From NCBI RefSeq assembly GCF_001563665.1, contig NZ_KQ961853.1, forward strand, positions 60,812 to 124,811: 64,000 bases of DNA. The letters run 5' to 3'. This DNA is from Gardnerella vaginalis. Lineage in GTDB: Bacteria; Actinomycetota; Actinomycetes; Actinomycetales; Bifidobacteriaceae. Under the pieces are notes generated by a model that had not been told where the DNA came from, searched no databases, and saw only the letters and a list, made by a program, of their open reading frames with translations. Made by a program: the position numbers and the translations under genes. Each line of letters opens with the position of its first letter. Position 1 is the first letter of the stretch. Below are positions 58,921 to 64,000 of the stretch, piece by piece.

Positions 58921-59932
58921 CGTAATTATTCTTCCCTTTACCGCGTGATGCAATAAGCATAATACACTTTTCTAAAGCATAATTTGGATCATTTGAACCG
59001 CCTTTACATTGCTCATCTGCCCAAGCTAAGCACTTAATACACTGGCAAACTCCATCACTATACCACCCAGCTAATTGTTTCATAGCAATATTCAATGCCC
59101 AAGGATTAACTTTTGCAGCAGATTGAGAAATCTCACCATTTTTTATTGCGATTGCTTTTGCAATTATTCTCATTTTTGCGCCTAGAGCACCAATAATAGC
59201 AATAGGATCAACACCTTGGCTTATAGCAGTACGCACAGCCAATATTGCTTCACTTGCGTTAGATGAAACAGCTTTATCAGCTACAAAAAATCCTGTTACT
59301 TGCGTATTTGAAATCAAATATTGATCAACAATTTTCAAATCAATAGGATTATCATCGAAGTCATAACATAGTTGTGAACATAGTGATGCTAATTCTTCCG
59401 TTTTGCCACCTAATACTGAAACTAATCTTTGAGCAGCATCAGGAGCAATGCGCCTAGAAGATCTTTCAAAGATATTCATAACAAAATTTAATTGAGCATC
59501 AGGCTTCTTTAAATCTGGAACGTTAAGCACTCGAGCACCATCACGAGATAATCTTGTAATAATAGATTTACCTTTTAATCCACCTTCGTGACGTGCAATA
59601 ACCCAGCGATTATTTTGATAAAAAGAGTTACTTGTATCACTAGATTCTTGGCTCATATAAGTCTTAACAAATGATTCAATTGCATCAACAAGCGATTCTT
59701 CTGCTTGCTGTAAATTATTTATAACAACTATAGTTCCATCGCTTAAAAGGCAAGGGCCTATTGATTCATTAAAAGCGGCGGAACTCAGGCAAGCCGCATC
59801 TAAATTCAATACTTCTACATTTGAATATTTAAGGAGAATATTATCACGCACGTCTTTTGCATTTAACTCGTTAAGATACGCATCTCCACCAACAACTAAC
59901 GTCAATGGAGAAATCATGCGATTACTCGACAT
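58910..59932 (-). CDS. holA: DNA polymerase III subunit delta
   Basis: A clamp-loader subunit of 340 residues. It shows the family N terminus (L-V-V-G-G-D-A-Y-L-N-E), an AAA+-like domain without Walker motifs, and the C-terminal helical collar (L-G-A-K-M-R). AGGGGGA lies 3-4 bases upstream of the ATG. It lies downstream of comEA-comEC, an order common in Gram-positive bacteria. Confidence 0.93.
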   Translation of the reverse strand: MSSNRMISPLTLVVGGDAYLNELNAKDVRDNILLKYSNVEVLNLDAACLSSAAFNESIGPCLLSDGTIVVINNLQQAEESLVDAIESFVKTYMSQESSDTSNSFYQNNRWVIARHEGGLKGKSIITRLSRDGARVLNVPDLKKPDAQLNFVMNIFERSSRRIAPDAAQRLVSVLGGKTEELASLCSQLCYDFDDNPIDLKIVDQYLISNTQVTGFFVADKAVSSNASEAILAVRTAISQGVDPIAIIGALGAKMRIIAKAIAIKNGEISQSAAKVNPWALNIAMKQLAGWYSDGVCQCIKCLAWADEQCKGGSNDPNYALEKCIMLIASRGKGKNNYDVS

Positions 59933-59999
59933 AAATCCCCCTACATCTTATTGAATAAGACAAGTATAAGTATTGCAAATTACACGAATCTGACGATAC

Positions 60000-60059
60000 T
60001 TAAAACCACAAGTAAACGCTTAAAACTATAAGCAAACGTTTAAAACTATAAGCAAATAC
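60000..60059. repeat. 20-bp tandem repeat, 3 copies
   Basis: A unit reading TTAAAACYAYAAGYAAACGY is repeated three times with a period of exactly 20. It lies between comEC and holA, 17 bp beyond the comEC stop. Confidence 0.93.
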
Positions 60060-60076
60060 CCGCGAAAACTATGTTA

Positions 60077-62092
60077 CTATGACGTAAATAATTTCAATGA
60101 ATCATCCAAAATTCGCTTCGCTTTATTATTCGTTAATTGTAGTGCTATATATGATTGACTAACAATATTCAATTTGCGAACTAATTTAGAAATAATAATA
60201 AGTGAAACAAATAAAACTAATTCCACTCCTAAAATAAGCCATGCACCTAAAGCACCTTTCATCCAAGGAAAAACACCTAAAGCATATTCGTTACACAAAT
60301 AAGCGCAACGCTCCATAATTCCCGTGCCAATAGAGGAAGCTCTAGCAAATAATAAACCAACAGAATTATTAAATATTGAAAAAGTTAAAGAAATAAGCCC
60401 ACATATAGTAGCCCAATCAACAAACGGAGAAACCATCAGATTTGCAAACGTAGACATAAATGATATTTCCGGCTGCATCAATATTTGTATAGGCATAGTG
60501 AAAAACCACGCACAAACTGTAATACTTAATGCAGATGCTAACCATTTAGGCAATAACATACTTAAATATTTTTGGAAAGGAACACCCATAATAATAATCC
60601 CAATAGTTGCAGCACATGAAAGAGAAAATGCATAATCCCATGCGAAGCAAGGTTTTACTAGCAGAGTTAAACAAACTGTCCAACTTAACGCACTAATAGA
60701 TTGATAAGGTCTACCAATTGCAAATGCAATAGATGAAATTAAACACATACTAAGAGCGCGAAAAACACTAGCGGATGGATAAACTATTGAAGCTAGAAAA
60801 ACACAAGACAATACTTCTAGAAAAGCAGTAAAACGCTTAGGAATAAGAAAATATGAGCAAAGACGGCGAATAAATGCTGAAAGTAGCAAAAAATGACCTC
60901 CAGAAACAGCCATAAGATGCATTATTCCTGCATGCTTGAAATTTTCTTTAACACAATCAGCATATGTAGAATCAATAGTATTTTCATATTCACTATTAGA
61001 AGAATCTGATGGAAAATATTCTTGTCCTAACAATCCAACAGTAAGACCTGGAACAAGTATTCGACCTTGATCATCTAAATTTTCAGTAACTTTATAAAAA
61101 GACTTCCATAAAGAATTTAACATCGAATGATACACACTGGGATTTTTTAATAAAGTTACACTACTAGCAGTTTTTGGAATCGTAATCTCTATAATCTGTG
61201 AATTAAATTTTGAAATACTAATCGTCACATCGCTTCTAAAAGAAGAACCATATACAACAAAAGCACAAATAGGCTTATACGCATATAATTTTGCACTTGA
61301 ACTAGATTTGTAAACTACACTTTTCAAATCACTAGTTTTAAAACGTAAAGAAGATACAGAAACATTTGCAGAACAATCTCCATTAAACGAGTTAGACACT
61401 CTAAGCGGAGTGTCAACAGTTAAATCTGCAAGAAAATGCGTATTTTCAGATTCTATAGAGTTTTTAGAAGAATTTTTAATATCATCTTCATAACGATTTT
61501 TGATACTACTTTTCATGCTATTGCTATTGCTTTTACTATTATTATTACTACTACGATTACTATTTTTAAAATCACCTTTTATATGACGAGAACTTCTATG
61601 ATTAGCATTTGCACTAAATGATTTTGATACTTTATTATTACTAGCAATTTGCGTTAATATATCTGAATACTGTCTGCTAGAAGATATAAAACTCATAATA
61701 AAAGCCAACATAATCGCAAAAATTATTAAGAATACAAGAATGCAATTACGCAACCAAAATAATCTAAAATAAATAACACAAGTACGGTTAAAAGAATATT
61801 TTCTTTTATCGCAACGCGTTTTAGCATTCCTTTTCAAAACTAATACGTATAAAATAACGCATATACAAAGCACGAAAAACGCAAACACACATGTAATTAC
61901 AGTAGAATTTATAGATTGAATTGAATCCTTGTGAAAATTTTCTTTAGATGATATTTTTGACGAACAACAAATAAAATCACTAAACCATTTTCCTAAAAAA
62001 CATCCGCTCCATACACCTATCGCTATAGGTAGCATGCGCCAATCTTTATTGCCGTTTTCTCTTTTTAAAATTCCCAACCTATCTTTCTTCAC
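60077..62092 (-). CDS. comEC: ComEC/Rec2 family DNA-uptake channel lacking the C-terminal nuclease domain
   Basis: A 671-residue membrane protein. Two to three helices near the N terminus are followed by an Asn/Ser/Lys-rich insert (about residues 145-215), an outer beta region and the Competence domain with H-A-G-I-M-H-L-M-A-V-S-G-G-H and about eight further helices to the end. Many ComEC proteins continue with a metallo-beta-lactamase domain (H-x-H-x-D-H); none is present here. ComEC moves single-stranded DNA across the membrane. The GTG at 62092 is chosen because AGGGGG lies 6 bases upstream; a GTG at 62125 overlaps comEA. Confidence 0.93.
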   Translation of the reverse strand: MKKDRLGILKRENGNKDWRMLPIAIGVWSGCFLGKWFSDFICCSSKISSKENFHKDSIQSINSTVITCVFAFFVLCICVILYVLVLKRNAKTRCDKRKYSFNRTCVIYFRLFWLRNCILVFLIIFAIMLAFIMSFISSSRQYSDILTQIASNNKVSKSFSANANHRSSRHIKGDFKNSNRSSNNNSKSNSNSMKSSIKNRYEDDIKNSSKNSIESENTHFLADLTVDTPLRVSNSFNGDCSANVSVSSLRFKTSDLKSVVYKSSSSAKLYAYKPICAFVVYGSSFRSDVTISISKFNSQIIEITIPKTASSVTLLKNPSVYHSMLNSLWKSFYKVTENLDDQGRILVPGLTVGLLGQEYFPSDSSNSEYENTIDSTYADCVKENFKHAGIMHLMAVSGGHFLLLSAFIRRLCSYFLIPKRFTAFLEVLSCVFLASIVYPSASVFRALSMCLISSIAFAIGRPYQSISALSWTVCLTLLVKPCFAWDYAFSLSCAATIGIIIMGVPFQKYLSMLLPKWLASALSITVCAWFFTMPIQILMQPEISFMSTFANLMVSPFVDWATICGLISLTFSIFNNSVGLLFARASSIGTGIMERCAYLCNEYALGVFPWMKGALGAWLILGVELVLFVSLIIISKLVRKLNIVSQSYIALQLTNNKAKRILDDSLKLFTS

Positions 62093-62114
62093 AATAATCC
62101 CCCTAAAATACTCG

Positions 62115-62831
62115 TTATTTAGCACATACTTTTCCTTTAAATTTTTCTAATGTTTTTTGCCCTATGCCTTTAACTTTCATCAAATCAGAAACTTTCTTAA
62201 AACTACCAATACGACGTCTTTGATCCAAAATACGCTCAGCCATTTTAGGACCAACACCATTTAATGTTTGCAATTGATCAATTCCAGCAGTATTTATATT
62301 TATACAAGATTTATTTGCATTATTATTCTTATTCTTCGCGTTTGAATTATTTTTATCTAAATCACTGTTGTCATTATCATTGACAGGTTCAGCTAAAGCA
62401 TTATTATTCGTCTTATGCTCACTCTCTTTAGTTTTATTCGCTTTAACTTTACTTATTTTCTTTACTATTTTTTTACACTTACTTTCGTCATTGTGATTTT
62501 CGCAATATTCAGCGTTAATAGAGTTATTTTCGTCTAAATTAGCTCCTTTTTGAGAATATTTTTTCAATGAACTAATCCTATAATTTTCAGCACGAGAATA
62601 ATTGATAGATTGCGTAATAAGTAAAGTAAGACTAGCACACAAAGCTACAACTAAAATAAGCAATAGCGAAAGCGCATGAATAGGCTTAAAATGAACTCTA
62701 ACGCCAGACTTATTGGCATTACTATTTTCTCTCACTATGCACTCTTTATTAAAAGAATCACTTTTCTTTCTCTCTAAATATGAATCTGAATTCATTAAAT
62801 CATTTAGAGATCGAGCTTTGTTCTTTTGCAT
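62115..62831 (-). CDS. comEA: ComEA family DNA-binding protein
   Basis: A 238-residue membrane-anchored DNA receptor. A hydrophobic anchor lies near residues 52-73. A long Asn/Lys/Ser-rich spacer stands where many ComEA proteins have an SLBB domain. The C-terminal double helix-hairpin-helix (I-N-I-N-T-A-G-I-D-Q-L-Q-T-L-N-G-V-G, then V-K-G-I-G-Q-K-T-L) is typical. The ATG at 62831 has GGGAG 5 bases upstream; a TTG at 62843 is less likely. comEC follows at 22 bp. Confidence 0.94.
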   Translation of the reverse strand: MQKNKARSLNDLMNSDSYLERKKSDSFNKECIVRENSNANKSGVRVHFKPIHALSLLLILVVALCASLTLLITQSINYSRAENYRISSLKKYSQKGANLDENNSINAEYCENHNDESKCKKIVKKISKVKANKTKESEHKTNNNALAEPVNDNDNSDLDKNNSNAKNKNNNANKSCININTAGIDQLQTLNGVGPKMAERILDQRRRIGSFKKVSDLMKVKGIGQKTLEKFKGKVCAK

Positions 62832-63214
62832 ATAAACTCCCAACCTTTAGCAATACTTCTTATAAACAATCCCCCAAAGCCAAACTTTTACTTTCTTTGT
62901 AAGCTTAAAAGTAATAAAAGTATTTATATTCGAATATATGAAAGAAATGAGAATATTTAAAGAAAAATCACGCTATGTGGTCAGAAGTTTATAAAACTAC
63001 TATTTAAAACAAAATAGAAAATAGTTAATTCCGATAAATAAAAATACTTAACGCTAACTTAAAAGATAATTAAGCACAACATATAAATACTTAACGCTAG
63101 ATTAAAAAGCATAAGCTTTAAAAAATCTTTAATTTTGCATTAAAACTTACGCTTACCTACATCGTGTATCTCTACATGATATAGATAAGCGCAAGATAAG
63201 CGTATAAATTACTA
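62832..63214. other. Gap between leuS and comEA with repeats and a possible leuS terminator
   Basis: A 15-bp direct repeat AAATACTTAACGCTA occurs at 63042-63056 and 63085-63099. ACGCTTA (63149-63155) pairs with TAAGCGT (63197-63203), and a second TAAGCG copy at 63186 offers an alternative partner. On the minus strand this lies just after leuS and is followed by GTTTTAAT, so it is a weak terminator candidate. No gene is seen. Confidence 0.45.
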
Positions 63215-64000
63215 TTAGTTTTCGTCAGGAACTATAGACACAATTTTAGGAGCTTTCACAATAACTTTTTTAGGAGCTTTTGTGCCTAAACGATCAGCAA
63301 CGGCTTGTAAAGCAAGTTTTTCAAGCTCAGAGGCATCAATATTTGGATCAACTTCAAGTTTGGCTCGAACTTTACCTTTTACTTGAACAACTGCAACAAC
63401 AGTATCAACTCCAACATATCTAGAATCAGTTTCCGGCCAATTCGCATGAGAAATAGACGTTGTATGCCCAAGCTTATTCCACATTTCTTCACAAATATGT
63501 GGAGCTATAGGAGAAAGCATCAAAATAAGTGGTTCTACAGCTTCACGAGGAACATGCTGCAAAGAAGTTATATGATTATTAAGAACAATAAGCTTAGCAA
63601 TAGCAGTATTAGGACGCATTGCTTCCATTTCAACTGTCACATCAGCAATAGTGTTATTAAGAATTTTTAGAGTTTTATTGTCAAGCTTGTCGTCAGTTAC
63701 TACGCACTCGCCTGTTTCTTCGTTTACAACATTCCTCCATAAACGCTGTAAGAATCTCATTGAACCAACAACATTACTAGTATTCCACGGCCTAGATTCC
63801 GCAAGAGGACCCATGCTCATCTCATACAAACGGAATGTATCTGCACCATAATTCTCATACATGTCGTCTGGAGTAATAATATTCTTTAAGCTCTTGCCCA
63901 TCTTTCCAAATTCGCGATTAACATGCTCACCATGCCAAGTAAAAGTTGGCTCGCCATTAGAATCTGGAGCACCTTCTTCAACTTCAGCTGCAGGAACATA
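63215..64000 (-). CDS. leuS: Leucyl-tRNA synthetase, C-terminal part (runs off the window)
   Basis: The 3' end of leuS. The frame stays open to the window edge, so the start lies beyond base 64000. Visible are the class I catalytic motif F-G-K-M-G-K-S-L-K-N (KMSKS type), Y-G-A-D-T-F-R-L-Y, the anticodon-binding region with L-S-P-I-A-P-H-I-C-E-E-M-W and the C-terminal domain V-V-A-V-V-Q-V-K-G-K-V-R-A. These match bacterial LeuRS. The ATG at 63901 is an internal methionine of the KMSKS region. Confidence 0.97.
   Translation of the reverse strand, partial: YVPAAEVEEGAPDSNGEPTFTWHGEHVNREFGKMGKSLKNIITPDDMYENYGADTFRLYEMSMGPLAESRPWNTSNVVGSMRFLQRLWRNVVNEETGECVVTDDKLDNKTLKILNNTIADVTVEMEAMRPNTAIAKLIVLNNHITSLQHVPREAVEPLILMLSPIAPHICEEMWNKLGHTTSISHANWPETDSRYVGVDTVVAVVQVKGKVRAKLEVDPNIDASELEKLALQAVADRLGTKAPKKVIVKAPKIVSIVPDEN

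Noticed and set aside
63899-63901. Start codon for a separate small gene at the right edge
   Set aside because: The frame continues upstream to the window edge and the Met belongs to the KMSKS motif of leuS.

Overview
The window is AT-rich and almost fully coding. It reads as a chromosomal segment of a low-GC member of the Bifidobacteriaceae, most likely Gardnerella or a close relative. The reasons are the Cmk-Der (cytidylate kinase/GTPase) fusion, the actinobacterial GuaB3, polyphosphate glucokinase, DUF3516-type helicase and phosphatidylinositol-phosphate synthase genes, and a thrS-pgsA-yebC-ruvCAB-yajC-apt gene order. This assignment is inference from gene content. No rRNA, tRNA, insertion sequence, prophage or CRISPR array was found.

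Layout. 0-5.5 kb: a very large TPR-tailed protein with poly-serine stretches, then GuaB3. 5.5-12.6 kb: uvrC and uvrA, with an ABC-F protein divergent from uvrA across a LexA-type operator. 12.6-18.5 kb: a polytopic membrane protein, an aminotransferase, polyphosphate glucokinase and a glycosyltransferase. 18.5-22.2 kb: an FMN riboswitch, riboflavin transporter RibU, a single-chain EcfA-EcfA-EcfT energy-coupling protein and a YhbY-type RNA-binding protein. 22.3-30.7 kb: an anchored unknown protein, RarA, a Ski2-like helicase, Cmk-Der and RluB. 31-32.5 kb: an aquaporin and a small membrane protein. 32.9-43.9 kb: a long minus-strand series (thrS, pgsA, yebC, ruvC, ruvA, ruvB, yajC, apt, a large membrane protein, purH). 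44-48 kb: a four-gene Zn/Mn-type ABC importer. 48.4-51.3 kb: NAD(P)H-hydrate dehydratase, a HAD hydrolase and a LysR regulator. 51.4-54 kb: an M48 metalloprotease beside a degenerate, probably inactive paralogue. 54-60 kb: SixA-like phosphatase, TrmI, TsaD, RimI, TsaB, TsaE and HolA. 60-64 kb: ComEC, ComEA and the 3' part of leuS.

How the parts work together. UvrA/UvrC, RuvABC and RarA form a DNA-repair theme. Three sites of the form GAAC-N4-GTTC sit before uvrA, ruvA and rarA, so a LexA/SOS regulon is visible in the window. TsaB, TsaD and TsaE are three of the proteins needed for tRNA t6A modification. RibU and the fused Ecf protein together make a complete ECF importer under FMN control.

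The most unusual features are the single-chain Ecf module, the active/degenerate M48 pair with Q/N/Y-rich tails, a ComEC that ends without the usual metallo-beta-lactamase domain, a serine-rich N-terminal extension on UvrC, and a general tendency for Ser/Asn/Asp low-complexity tracts to be added to otherwise conserved housekeeping proteins. No clearly new defence or mobile system was seen.
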